Source: CAIQQQ01 sp037445025 (GTDB lineage: Bacteria; Pseudomonadota; Alphaproteobacteria; Acetobacterales; Acetobacteraceae). From it: DNA of 64,000 bases. Position 1 is the stretch's first letter. The number at the start of each line of letters is the position of its first letter. A program made the position numbers and the translations under genes. The stretch covers positions 38,101-102,100 of the forward strand of contig JBBILI010000017.1 of assembly GCA_037445025.1 (NCBI GenBank), read 5' to 3'. A model generated the notes under the pieces. The model searched no databases. It was not told the DNA's origin and was given only the letters and a program-made list of their open reading frames with translations. Positions 35,725-44,681 of the stretch are shown piece by piece.

Positions 35725-35741
35725 TTCCATCCTCCCCGCTA

Positions 35742-35799
35742 GGTAATCCTCTCCGGCCTTGGACTGTCAAGCTGGATTTACGTTCAGTCTAGTTGACAG
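35742..35799. promoter_or_regulatory. ppaA promoter with near-PpsR motif and divergent TTGACA boxes
   Basis: TGT-N12-ACG (35765-35782) matches the PpsR palindrome except for the last base, and contains, on the minus strand, the -35 TTGACA (35770-35765) of ppaA. A weak -10 GATTAC lies 16 bp downstream. A second TTGACA (35793-35798) faces right, so CTGTCAA and TTGACAG form a 7-bp inverted repeat 22 bp apart. Auto-control of the ppaA-ppsR operon is inferred. Confidence 0.6.
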
Positions 35800-35965
35800 G
35801 CGTCAGGCATCCCATCTAGCCTTCACATCAACGGACAAGCCTTGGGAGACGTCTTCACAAGCGCTCTCGGGGCTGACCATAAAGAACGAATGTTTTCAAC
35901 GCGGTGGTAACGCCCAGGCACTGAGGTGCCGTAGCTGACACCAGCGGATTCTTCCGCGGAGGCAA

Positions 35966-36006
35966 TGTCAAGCCATGTTTACAGCCAACTTGTTCAGCCC
36001 GTTGAT
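35966..36006 (+). promoter_or_regulatory. PpsR-type operator and promoter of the bchF superoperon
   Basis: A perfect TGT-N12-ACA palindrome lies at 35966-35983. Its right half is TTTACA (35978-35983), a good -35, with GTTGAT at 36001-36006 17 bp later as a weak -10. This would place the start near 36013 and the bchF ATG (36083) about 70 nt downstream. Overlap of the operator with the -35 box is the classic CrtJ/PpsR repression geometry. Confidence 0.7.
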
Positions 36007-36082
36007 CGACGCGATCGACTGCTGCCCCTGGGGCGCCTCGGCGGGTCGGCATGCGGCCGCGACGGCCAAACGTGAAGACAGC

Positions 36083-36586
36083 ATGACACCGGCGGGGACG
36101 CGCCTGCGTCGTCCGCTTTACACGCCTGAGGAACGCATCCGGCGCGACGCGACGGTGTGGACGCTGGTGCAGGGCATTCTGGCGCCCATCCAGTTCCTCG
36201 TCTTCCTGGTCAGCCTTGGGCTGGTGGGGCGCTTCCTGCTGACCGGCGAGGGGCTGGCGATGGCCGAGTTCTCGGTCGTGGTGAAGACGCTGGTGCTCTA
36301 CACCATCATGGTCACCGGCGCGATCTGGGAGCGCGAGGTGTTCGGTCGCTACCTGTTTGCGCCTGCCTTCTACTGGGAGGACGTGGTGAGCATGGCGGTG
36401 ATCGCGCTGCACACCGCCTATGTGGTGGCGCTGTATCGCGGTTCGCTGTCGCCGGTGTCGCTGTCGGTGCTGGCGCTGGCGGCTTACGGCATCTACGTCA
36501 TCAACGCCGCGCAGTTCGTGCTGAAGCTGCGCGCCGCCCGCCTGGACGAGGCGCGCTGCCGGGCCGCGGCGATGGAGGCCGCGTGA
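36083..36586 (+). CDS. bchF: 3-vinyl bacteriochlorophyllide hydratase
   Basis: A 167-residue membrane protein that hydrates the C3 vinyl group on the way to bacteriochlorophyll a. The family N-terminus RPLYTPEERIRRDATVWTLV begins at residue 9, followed by four hydrophobic helices and APAFYWEDVVSM. ATG 36083 was chosen for family fit; a frame from ATG 35975 would add 36 unrelated residues and start inside the PpsR operator. The stop overlaps the bchN ATG by one base. Confidence 0.93.
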   Translation: MTPAGTRLRRPLYTPEERIRRDATVWTLVQGILAPIQFLVFLVSLGLVGRFLLTGEGLAMAEFSVVVKTLVLYTIMVTGAIWEREVFGRYLFAPAFYWEDVVSMAVIALHTAYVVALYRGSLSPVSLSVLALAAYGIYVINAAQFVLKLRAARLDEARCRAAAMEAA

Positions 36587-37863
36587 TGGATGGGGTCGCC
36601 GCCATCTCCACCGGCTGCGGCGATGCGCCCGTGCTGCGCGAGCGCGGCCAGCGCGAGGTTTTCTGCGGGCTGACCGGCATCATCTGGCTGCACCGCAAGA
36701 TCCAGGACGCGTTCTTCCTCGTCGTCGGCAGCCGCACCTGCGCGCATCTCATCCAGTCCGCCGCGGGTGTGATGATCTTTGCCGAGCCGCGGTTTGCCAC
36801 GGCGATCATCGATGAGCGCGATCTCGCCGGTCTGGCCGATGCCAATGACGAGCTGGACCGGGTGGTGACGCGGCTCATCGAGCGTCGTCCGGAGATCAAG
36901 CTGCTGTTCCTGGTGGGGTCTTGCCCGTCCGAGGTGATCAAGCTGGATCTGTCACGGGCGGCCGGCCGTCTGTCCAAGGCCATGACAGGGCGCGTGCGGG
37001 TGCTGAGCTATTCCGGCAGCGGCATCGAGACCACCTTCACCCAGGGTGAGGATGCCTGCCTCGCTGCATTGGTGCCGGAGCTGCCGGAGGTGCCGGCGGC
37101 AGCGGAAAAATCGCTGCTGGTCGTCGGTGCCCTGGCCGATGTGGTCGAAGGCCAGTTCGAGCGGCTGTTTGCGTCGATGGGCATCGAAAACGTGGCCTTC
37201 CTGCCGCCGCGCATTGCCGGCGCGATGCCGGCGATCGGCCCCAACACGCAGATGCTGCTGGCCCAGCCGTTCCTGGCCGAGACCGCGCGGCTGCTGGAGG
37301 CGCGCGGCGTCACCAGGCTGCCGGCACCGTTCCCGCTCGGAGTCGAGGGCACCACGCAATGGCTGCGGGCGGCTGCCACGGCATTCGGCGTGAAGCAGTC
37401 AAGCTTCCTTGACACCATCGCCCCTGCCCAGGCCCGCGCCGCCGCCGCCATTGACCGGCACCGCGCGCAGCTGGAAGGCCGCTCGATCTTCTTCTTCCCC
37501 GACTCGCAGCTGGAGATCCCGCTCGCGCGCTTCCTGCACCGCGAGCTCGGCATGCGGCTGACCGAGGTGGGCACGCCCTATCTGCACCGCCCGCATCTGG
37601 CCGATGAGCTGGATCTGCTGCCCGCCGGCACCGTGCTCAGCGAAGGCCAGGATGTGGAGCGTCAGCTCGACCGCTGCCGCGCCGTGCGGCCGGATGTGGT
37701 GGTGTGCGGTCTCGGCCTCGCCAATCCGCTGGAGGCCGAGGGCATGACGACCAAGTGGTCGATCGAGCTGCTGTTCACGCCGATCCAGGGCTATGACCAG
37801 GCCGGCGACCTTGCCGAACTCTTCGCGCGCCCGCTCGTGCGCCGCGCCAGGCTGGGGGTGTAG
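36586..37863 (+). CDS. bchN: Dark-operative protochlorophyllide reductase subunit N
   Basis: The 425-residue alpha subunit of the nitrogenase-like, light-independent protochlorophyllide reductase. Three [4Fe-4S] ligand cysteines are visible at residues 27 (VFCGLTG), 52 (SRTCAHLI) and 113 (GSCPSEV); the fourth ligand is an Asp of BchB. C-terminal MTTKWSIELLFTPIQGYDQA is characteristic. It overlaps bchF by 1 nt and precedes bchB by 3 nt. Confidence 0.98.
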   Translation: MDGVAAISTGCGDAPVLRERGQREVFCGLTGIIWLHRKIQDAFFLVVGSRTCAHLIQSAAGVMIFAEPRFATAIIDERDLAGLADANDELDRVVTRLIERRPEIKLLFLVGSCPSEVIKLDLSRAAGRLSKAMTGRVRVLSYSGSGIETTFTQGEDACLAALVPELPEVPAAAEKSLLVVGALADVVEGQFERLFASMGIENVAFLPPRIAGAMPAIGPNTQMLLAQPFLAETARLLEARGVTRLPAPFPLGVEGTTQWLRAAATAFGVKQSSFLDTIAPAQARAAAAIDRHRAQLEGRSIFFFPDSQLEIPLARFLHRELGMRLTEVGTPYLHRPHLADELDLLPAGTVLSEGQDVERQLDRCRAVRPDVVVCGLGLANPLEAEGMTTKWSIELLFTPIQGYDQAGDLAELFARPLVRRARLGV

Positions 37864-37866
37864 CCG

Positions 37867-39441
37867 ATGCAGCTCACGCTCTGGACCTATGAAGGACCGC
37901 CGCATGTCGGCGCCATGCGGGTGGCGACCGGCATGGAAGGCCTGCATTACGTGCTGCACGCGCCGCAGGGCGACACCTATGCCGACCTGCTGTTCACCAT
38001 GATCGAGCGCAACGCCAAGCGCCCGCCGGTGACCTACACGACCTTCCAGGCGCGCGATCTCGGCTCCGACACCGCCGATCTGTTCAAGCAGGCGGCCAAA
38101 GATGCGTATGAGCGGTTCCAGCCGCAGGCGCTGCTGGTCGGCGCCTCCTGCACCGCCGAGCTGATCCAGGACGATCCCGGCGGTCTTGCCCGTGCGCTCA
38201 ATCTTCCGGTGCCCGTGGTCGCTGTTGAGCTGCCGGCCTACCAGAAGAAGGAGAACTGGGGGGCGGCGGAGACGTTCTACCGCCTGGTGCGCGCCTTCGC
38301 GCAGCCGGTGGAACGCACGGTGGGACGGCCGCGCTGCAACATCCTCGGCCCGACCGCCCTGGGCTTCCGCCATCGCGACGATGTGCGCGAGATCTCCGGC
38401 CTGCTGCGGCGCATGGGGATCGACATCAACGTGACCGCGCCGCTGTCGGCCACGCCGGCGGATCTGGCGCGGCTGGCGGGTGCCGATTTCAACGTGGTGC
38501 TGTATCCCGAGATCGCCAGCACGACGGCCGCCTATCTGGCCAAGACCTTCGGCCAGAAGGCGACCAGGACCGTGCCGATCGGCGTCGGCGCCACGCGGGA
38601 CTTCATCGCCGAGGTGGCCGCACTCGCCGGAGTCGATCCGGCAGAGGTTCTCGCCGACGGGAATTCGCGGCTGCCCTGGTACTCGCGTTCGGTGGACAGC
38701 AACTACCTCACCAACAAGCGCGTGTTCGTGTTCGGTGACGCCAGCCACGTGATCGCCGCCGCCCGCATGGCGCGCGAGGAGTTCGGTTTCACCGTGGTGG
38801 GCATGGGCACCTATTCCCGCGAGTTCGCCCGCGAGGTGCGCGAGGCGGCGAAGCAATACGGCGTGGAAGCGCTGATCACCGACGATTATCTCGATGTCGA
38901 GGCCCAGGTGGCGGCCCTGCGGCCCGAGCTGGTGCTGGGCTCGCAGATGGAGCGCCACATCGCCAAGCGCCTCGGCGTGCCCTGCGCGATGATCTCGGCG
39001 CCGATGCATGTGCAGGATTTCCCGGCCCGCTACGCCCCGCAGATGGGCTTCGAGGGGGCCAACGTCATTTTCGATACCTGGGTGCATCCGCTGATGATGG
39101 GCCTGGAGGAGCATCTGCTCGGCATGTTCCGTGAGGACTCCGAGTTCTCCGAAACGCCCTCGCATCTCGGCAGCACCGTGCAGAAGGCGCCAGAGCCGAT
39201 GCGGGTGCAGGTGCGCGTGCCGGAGCTGGCGGAAGCCGTGGCGGCGGTGGCGGCGCCGGTTCTGGAAGCAGCACCCGCAGCTCCCGTCTGGACGGCGGAG
39301 GCGGAGAAGGAACTGGGCAAGATCCCGTTTTTCGTCCGCGGCAAGGCCCGTCGCAACACCGAACGCTATGCGGCGGAACACGGGCTTCATCACATCACCG
39401 TCGAGGCGCTGTACGATGCAAAAGCATATTTCAGCCGCTGA
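37867..39441 (+). CDS. bchB: Dark-operative protochlorophyllide reductase subunit B
   Basis: The 524-residue beta subunit of the BchLNB complex. It starts MQLTLWTYEGPPHVGAMRVA, and Asp36 (HAPQGDTYAD) is the non-cysteine cluster ligand of the family. The C-terminal small domain (about 470-524, ending DAKAYFSR) is present, as in full-length enzymes. bchH starts inside its last 26 nt. Confidence 0.98.
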   Translation: MQLTLWTYEGPPHVGAMRVATGMEGLHYVLHAPQGDTYADLLFTMIERNAKRPPVTYTTFQARDLGSDTADLFKQAAKDAYERFQPQALLVGASCTAELIQDDPGGLARALNLPVPVVAVELPAYQKKENWGAAETFYRLVRAFAQPVERTVGRPRCNILGPTALGFRHRDDVREISGLLRRMGIDINVTAPLSATPADLARLAGADFNVVLYPEIASTTAAYLAKTFGQKATRTVPIGVGATRDFIAEVAALAGVDPAEVLADGNSRLPWYSRSVDSNYLTNKRVFVFGDASHVIAAARMAREEFGFTVVGMGTYSREFAREVREAAKQYGVEALITDDYLDVEAQVAALRPELVLGSQMERHIAKRLGVPCAMISAPMHVQDFPARYAPQMGFEGANVIFDTWVHPLMMGLEEHLLGMFREDSEFSETPSHLGSTVQKAPEPMRVQVRVPELAEAVAAVAAPVLEAAPAAPVWTAEAEKELGKIPFFVRGKARRNTERYAAEHGLHHITVEALYDAKAYFSR

Positions 39442-42400
39442 CCTCACCGCGTCGCGCGCCCCGGTCTCGTACCGGGCGGTGACGCCGATCAAGTTCGTCA
39501 TCGTGACGATGGACAGCACGCTGGCGGGCTCGGCCTCGCGCGCGCTCGACAAGCTGCTGCCGGAACTGCCGGGGCTGGAGCTGGTGGTGCACGCGGCCGA
39601 CGAGTTCGGTGTCGATCCCGAGGCGCTGGAAGCCTGCAAACGTGACATCGCCCAGGGTGACATCGTCGTCGCCGCCATGCTGTTCCTCGACGACCATATC
39701 CGCATGGTGCACGAAGCCCTCGCCGCACGCCGGGCCGACTGTGATGCGATGCTGGGTCTGCTGTCGGGCAGCGAGATCATGAAGCTGACGCGGATTGGCC
39801 GCTTCGCCATGGACAAGGAAGCCACCGGCTTCATGGCCATGCTGAAGAAGCTGCGCGGCAACGGCAAAGGTGGCAAGACCAGCGGCGCCGGGCAGATGAA
39901 GATGCTCAAGCAGCTGCCCAAGATGCTGCGCTTCGTGCCGGGCACGGCGCAGGATGTGCGCTCCTATTTCCTGGCGCTGCAATACTGGCTGGCGGGGTCC
40001 GAAGAGAACATCGCCAATCTGGTGCGCATGCTGGTCAGCAAATACACCACCGGCGCGCGACTGGAATCGGCGGCGAAAATCAAGCCGCAGCCGCCGATCG
40101 AGTATCCCGAAACCGGGCTGTATCACCCGCGTCTGCCCGGCCGCGTGACCGACCGGCTGGACGCGCTGCCCTCGCACGGCACCGCCGGCACGGTGGGGCT
40201 GCTGGTGCTGCGCTCCTATATTCTGTCTGCCAATTCGGCGCATTACGACGGGGTGATCGCGGCCCTTGAGGCGCAGGGCCTGCGCGTGGTGCCGGCGTTC
40301 GCCAGCGGGCTCGACTCGCGCCCGGCGATCGAGGCGTTCTTCAAGCAGGACGGCGTGCCCATGGTCGATGCCGTGGTGTCGCTCACCGGGTTCTCGCTCG
40401 TCGGCGGCCCCGCCTACAACGACGCCAAGGCGGCCGAGGCCGTGCTGGCCTCGCTGGATGTGCCGTATATCGGCGCCCATCCCGTCGAGTTTCAAACACT
40501 CGCCAGCTGGAAGCGCGACAGCCGCGGGCTGATGCCGGTGGAGGCCACGATGATGGTGGCCATTCCTGAGCTCGACGGCGCCATTCTGCCGATGACCTTT
40601 GGCGGCCGCTGCGGCGTGTCGCACACCGAGCAACGTTGCGAAGGCTGCGACGGCCGCAACTGCGCGCGCCAGATGGCGCCGCATCACGAGCGCGCGGCGA
40701 AGCTGGCCGGGCGGGTGGCCCGCCTGGTGGCGCTGCGGCGGACCGCACGTGCCGAACGCCGCGTGGCGCTGGTGCTGTTCAACTTCCCACCCAACGCCGG
40801 CAACACCGGCACGGCGGCGTATCTTTCGGTGTTTGAATCGCTGCATCGCACGCTGCTGGCCCTGCAGGCCGGCGGATATTCGGTCGTTGTGCCGGACAGC
40901 GTGGACGCATTGCGCGACGGCATTCTGTACGGGAACGCGGCGCAATATGGCGCGCTGGCCAATGTCGCGGTGCGCATCCCGACTGACACCCATGTCAGCA
41001 AGCAGCGCTGGCTGGCGGAGATCGAGAAGACCTGGGGCCCCGCGCCCGGCCGGCAGAACGCCGATGGCAGCTCGATCCATATTCTCGGCCGTCAGTTCGG
41101 CAATGTGTTCGTGGGTGTGCAGCCGGGCTTCGGCTACGAGGGCGACCCGATGCGCCTGCTGTTCGAGCATGGCTTCGCGCCCACCCACGCCTTCACCGCG
41201 TTCTATCGCTGGATCGAGGAGGATTTCGCAGCCAACGCCGTGCTGCATTTCGGCACGCATGGCGCGCTGGAGTTCATGCCGGGCAAGCATGCCGGGCTGT
41301 CCGAATCGTGCTGGCCGGACCGGCTGATCTCGAACCTGCCGAATTTCTATCTCTACGCCTCCAACAACCCCTCCGAGGGCATGCTGGCCAAGCGCCGCGC
41401 GGGCGCCACGCTGGTGAGCTACCTGACGCCGCCGGTGACCAAGGCGGGGCTCTACAAGGGGCTGCTGGATCTCAAGCAGTCGGTCGATCGTTGGCGGAAC
41501 AGGGATCCGGAGTGCGATCCCTCGCAGGTCGAAGCACTGGCCAGCCTGATCCAGGCGCAGGCCGCAGCCGTCGATCTCGCCCGGCCGGAGCCGCAATGGG
41601 GCATGGAGGCGTCGCTGCAGGTCACCGCTCTGATCCCGAAGCTGCTGGAGCTGGAATACACGCTGATCCCGTCCGGCCTGCATGTCGTCGGTGTGCCGCC
41701 GCGCGCCGAGGAGCGGCAGGAGATGCTGGAGGCGGCGGGCATCACCGACGCTGCCGAATTCGCCCGGCTCGACGCGCTGCTGGCCGCCGACCACGAGCTG
41801 CCGGCCATTCTGCATGCGCTGGATGGCGGCTATCTGTATCCCGTGCCCGGCGGCGATCTGCTGCGCACGCCCGAGGTGCTGCCGACCGGGCGCAACCTGC
41901 ACGGGTTCGACCCGTTCCGCCTGCCCAGCGTGTTCGCGCTGGCCGACGGCGCCCGCCAGGCCGACCGTCTGCTCGCCCGTCACGCCGAGGAGACCGGCAG
42001 CGTGCCGGAGACGGTGGCGATGGTGCTGTGGGGCTCGGACAACCTCAAGAACGAGGGCGGCCCGATCGCCCAGGCGTTGTGGCTGATGGGCGCCGAGCCG
42101 CGCATGGACAGCTATGGCCGTCTCTGCGGCGCCAAGCTCATCCCGCTCGCAACCCTCGGCCGCCCGCGGGTCGATGTGGTGATCACGCTGTCCGGCATCT
42201 TCCGCGATCTGCTGCCGCTGCAGACCAGCCTGCTGGCCGAGGCGGCGCTGCTGGCGGCGCAGGCCGACGAGCCCGCCGATCAGAATTTTATCCGCAAGCA
42301 CGTGCTCGAATTCATGAACACCAACCCGGGTGTTCCCATCGAGGACGCCGCCTTGCGCGTCTACGGCAACGCCGACGGCGCGTATGGCGCCAACGTCAAC

Positions 42401-43087
42401 GCGCTGGTGAATTCCGGCGCCTGGAACGACGAGGACGAGCTGGGCGACGCCTTCGTGCGCCGCAAGGGCTTCGCCTACGGGGTGAACGGCAAGCCGCGCC
42501 GCCAGGAAGCGGTGCTGGCGGCGGCGCTGAGCACCGTCGATATCGCCTATCAGAACCTCGACTCGATCGAGCTGGGTGTGACCACCGTCGATCACTACTT
42601 CGACACCTTGGGCGGCATCAGCCGCGCCGTTCGCAAGGCGCGCGGCGGCAAGGCGGCGGATGTTTATATCGGCGACCAGACCCGTGGCGACGGCCAGGTG
42701 CGCAGTCTCGCCGAGCAGGTGGCGCTTGAGACCCGCACCCGGGCGCTGAACCCGAAATGGTACGAGGCGCTGCTCACCCATGGCTACGAAGGGGTGCGCG
42801 AGATCGAGGCGCAGGTGACCAACACGCTGGGCTGGTCCGCCACCACCGGGCAGGTCGCCCCTTGGGTCTACGAGAAGCTGACCGAGACCTTCGTGCTCGA
42901 CGAGGCCATGCGTGAGCGCCTGGCCACGCTGAACCCGACCGCGTCGTCGAAGATCGCCAACCGGCTGATCGAGGCGCATGAGCGGAAATACTGGCAGCCC
43001 GACGAAAAGATGCTGGAGCTGCTGCGACGTGCCGGAGAAGAGCTCGAGGATCGTCTCGAGGGTGTTACCATGGGAGCCGCCGCATGA
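39416..43087 (+). CDS. bchH: Magnesium chelatase subunit H
   Basis: A 1223-residue protoporphyrin-binding catalytic subunit of Mg chelatase. The CobN-like body is normal length. CRYGVSHTEQRCEGC-like cysteines at residues about 400-420 (RCGVSHTEQRCEGCDGRNCA, which is 20 residues), LHFGTHGALEFMPGKHAGLS near 610-629, and KNEGGPIAQALWLMG near 877-891 identify the family. ATG 39416 lies within bchB with GAGG 9 nt upstream, a 26-nt overlap. The stop overlaps bchL by 4 nt. Confidence 0.98.
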   Translation: MQKHISAADLTASRAPVSYRAVTPIKFVIVTMDSTLAGSASRALDKLLPELPGLELVVHAADEFGVDPEALEACKRDIAQGDIVVAAMLFLDDHIRMVHEALAARRADCDAMLGLLSGSEIMKLTRIGRFAMDKEATGFMAMLKKLRGNGKGGKTSGAGQMKMLKQLPKMLRFVPGTAQDVRSYFLALQYWLAGSEENIANLVRMLVSKYTTGARLESAAKIKPQPPIEYPETGLYHPRLPGRVTDRLDALPSHGTAGTVGLLVLRSYILSANSAHYDGVIAALEAQGLRVVPAFASGLDSRPAIEAFFKQDGVPMVDAVVSLTGFSLVGGPAYNDAKAAEAVLASLDVPYIGAHPVEFQTLASWKRDSRGLMPVEATMMVAIPELDGAILPMTFGGRCGVSHTEQRCEGCDGRNCARQMAPHHERAAKLAGRVARLVALRRTARAERRVALVLFNFPPNAGNTGTAAYLSVFESLHRTLLALQAGGYSVVVPDSVDALRDGILYGNAAQYGALANVAVRIPTDTHVSKQRWLAEIEKTWGPAPGRQNADGSSIHILGRQFGNVFVGVQPGFGYEGDPMRLLFEHGFAPTHAFTAFYRWIEEDFAANAVLHFGTHGALEFMPGKHAGLSESCWPDRLISNLPNFYLYASNNPSEGMLAKRRAGATLVSYLTPPVTKAGLYKGLLDLKQSVDRWRNRDPECDPSQVEALASLIQAQAAAVDLARPEPQWGMEASLQVTALIPKLLELEYTLIPSGLHVVGVPPRAEERQEMLEAAGITDAAEFARLDALLAADHELPAILHALDGGYLYPVPGGDLLRTPEVLPTGRNLHGFDPFRLPSVFALADGARQADRLLARHAEETGSVPETVAMVLWGSDNLKNEGGPIAQALWLMGAEPRMDSYGRLCGAKLIPLATLGRPRVDVVITLSGIFRDLLPLQTSLLAEAALLAAQADEPADQNFIRKHVLEFMNTNPGVPIEDAALRVYGNADGAYGANVNALVNSGAWNDEDELGDAFVRRKGFAYGVNGKPRRQEAVLAAALSTVDIAYQNLDSIELGVTTVDHYFDTLGGISRAVRKARGGKAADVYIGDQTRGDGQVRSLAEQVALETRTRALNPKWYEALLTHGYEGVREIEAQVTNTLGWSATTGQVAPWVYEKLTETFVLDEAMRERLATLNPTASSKIANRLIEAHERKYWQPDEKMLELLRRAGEELEDRLEGVTMGAAA

Positions 43088-43980
43088 GCGTCACACTCAC
43101 ACGTCCGACCAAGCGGGGCACCGACGGCGAAGGCAGCGTGCAGGTGCGGATGGAGCAATCCATCAAGATCGGCACCGCCAAGGTGTTTGCCGTGTATGGC
43201 AAAGGCGGCATCGGCAAGAGCACGACGTCGTCGAACCTGTCGGTGGCGTTCAGCAAGCTTGGCAAGCGCGTCATTCAGATCGGCTGCGATCCGAAGCATG
43301 ACAGCACCTTCACGCTGACGAAGTCGCTGATCCCCACCGTGATCGATGTGCTGGCCACGGTCGATTTCCATGCGGAAGAACTTCGGCCTGAGGATTTCGT
43401 GTTCGAGGGCTATAACGGCGTGATGTGCGTGGAGGCCGGCGGCCCGCCGGCCGGCACCGGCTGCGGCGGCTATGTCGTGGGGCAGACGGTGAAGCTGCTG
43501 AAGGAGCATCATCTGCTCGATGACACCGATGTGGTGATCTTTGACGTGCTGGGCGATGTGGTGTGCGGCGGGTTCGCCGCCCCGTTGCAGCACGCCGATC
43601 GCGCGGTGATCGTCACCGCCAATGATTTCGACTCCATCTTCGCCATGAACCGCATCGTCGCCGCCATCCAGGCCAAGGCGCGCAACTATGATGTGCGGTT
43701 GGGCGGTGTGGTCGCCAACCGCTCGGCGGCGACCGACCAGATCGACAAGTTCAACGCCGCCATCGGTATGGACCTGCTGGCGCATTTCCCGGATCTCGAC
43801 GTCATCCGCCGCTCGCGGCTGAAGAAGTCGACCTTGTTCGAGATGGAATACTCGCCGGAGCTGGAGCGGGTGCAGACCGAATACCTCAAGCTCGCCGCCA
43901 CCCTGTGGGCCGGCACGCCGGACCGCACGCCGGCGCCGCTGAAGGATCGCGATATCTTCGATCTGCTGGGGTACGACTGA
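43084..43980 (+). CDS. bchL: Dark-operative protochlorophyllide reductase ATPase BchL
   Basis: A 298-residue NifH-like ATPase that passes electrons to BchN-BchB. P-loop YGKGGIGKSTTSSN spans residues 38-51. Cys127 (GTGCGGY) and Cys161 (DVVCGGF) bridge the homodimer's [4Fe-4S] cluster. ATGA overlap with bchH. As in other BchL proteins, an N-terminal extension of about 30 residues precedes the NifH core. Confidence 0.98.
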   Translation: MSVTLTRPTKRGTDGEGSVQVRMEQSIKIGTAKVFAVYGKGGIGKSTTSSNLSVAFSKLGKRVIQIGCDPKHDSTFTLTKSLIPTVIDVLATVDFHAEELRPEDFVFEGYNGVMCVEAGGPPAGTGCGGYVVGQTVKLLKEHHLLDDTDVVIFDVLGDVVCGGFAAPLQHADRAVIVTANDFDSIFAMNRIVAAIQAKARNYDVRLGGVVANRSAATDQIDKFNAAIGMDLLAHFPDLDVIRRSRLKKSTLFEMEYSPELERVQTEYLKLAATLWAGTPDRTPAPLKDRDIFDLLGYD

Positions 43981-44681
43981 TGCCCGCCATGACCTATGAA
44001 AAGCGCCGGGGTGAACTCGAGCATTATTTCGACCGCACGGCGGCGGCGGCCTGGGCAAAGCTGACCTCGGACGCACCGGTCAGCGGCATCCGCGCCACGG
44101 TGCGGGCGGGGCGGGACGAGATGCGGGCCACGCTGCTGTCCTACCTGCCGCAGGATCTGCGTGGACGGCGGGTGCTCGATGCCGGGTGCGGCACCGGGGC
44201 GCTGGCGGTGGAAGCCGCACGGCGCGGGGCGGAGGTGGTGGCGTCCGACCTGTCGGCCACGCTGGTGGGCCTCGCGCAGGAGCGGCTGCCGCATGATCTC
44301 GGCCAGGGCAGCGTCACCTTCCATGTCGGCGACATGACCGACCCGACGCTGGGCGCGTTCGACCATGTGGTGGCGATGGATTCGATCATCCACTACCGCG
44401 GGCCGGATATGGTGCGGGTTGTGGCCGGGCTGGCCTCGCGGGCCTCGACCTCGGTGATCTTCACCTTCGCGCCGCTGACGCCGCTGCTGGCGGTGGCCCT
44501 GACGGTCGGCAAGCTGGTGCCGCGCGGCGACAAGTCGCCGGCGATCGAGCCGATCCGCAAATCCAACCTGTGGAAGCGCATCGCCCGGCACGAACATCTG
44601 GAAGGCTGGCAGCCCGCGCGTTCGCACAAGGTGAGCCGGGGTTTCTACACCTCCAACGCCGTGGAGCTCGTCCGGGCATGA
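43980..44681 (+). CDS. bchM: Magnesium protoporphyrin IX methyltransferase
   Basis: A 233-residue SAM-dependent O-methyltransferase that makes Mg-protoporphyrin IX monomethyl ester. SAM motif RVLDAGCGTGALAVEAARRG near residues 63-82, with HVGDMTDPTLGAFDHVVAMD near 117-136. YEKRRGELEHYFDRTAAAAW is the BchM N-terminus. Starts 1 nt inside the bchL stop and overlaps lhaA by 4 nt. Confidence 0.97.
   Translation: MPAMTYEKRRGELEHYFDRTAAAAWAKLTSDAPVSGIRATVRAGRDEMRATLLSYLPQDLRGRRVLDAGCGTGALAVEAARRGAEVVASDLSATLVGLAQERLPHDLGQGSVTFHVGDMTDPTLGAFDHVVAMDSIIHYRGPDMVRVVAGLASRASTSVIFTFAPLTPLLAVALTVGKLVPRGDKSPAIEPIRKSNLWKRIARHEHLEGWQPARSHKVSRGFYTSNAVELVRA

Noticed and set aside
35965..36075. 36-codon leader frame between the PpsR site and bchF, preceded by GGAGG
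   Set aside because: Its Shine-Dalgarno spacing is only 2 nt and the predicted promoter would start downstream of its ATG; it is more likely operator sequence.
35975..36082. N-terminal extension of bchF from ATG 35975
   Set aside because: The 36 extra residues do not resemble BchF, and the codon lies within the PpsR palindrome; family N-terminus begins near 36083.
39431..42979. 1182-codon minus-strand open frame opposite bchH
   Set aside because: Low-complexity antisense translation; bchH on the other strand is unmistakable.
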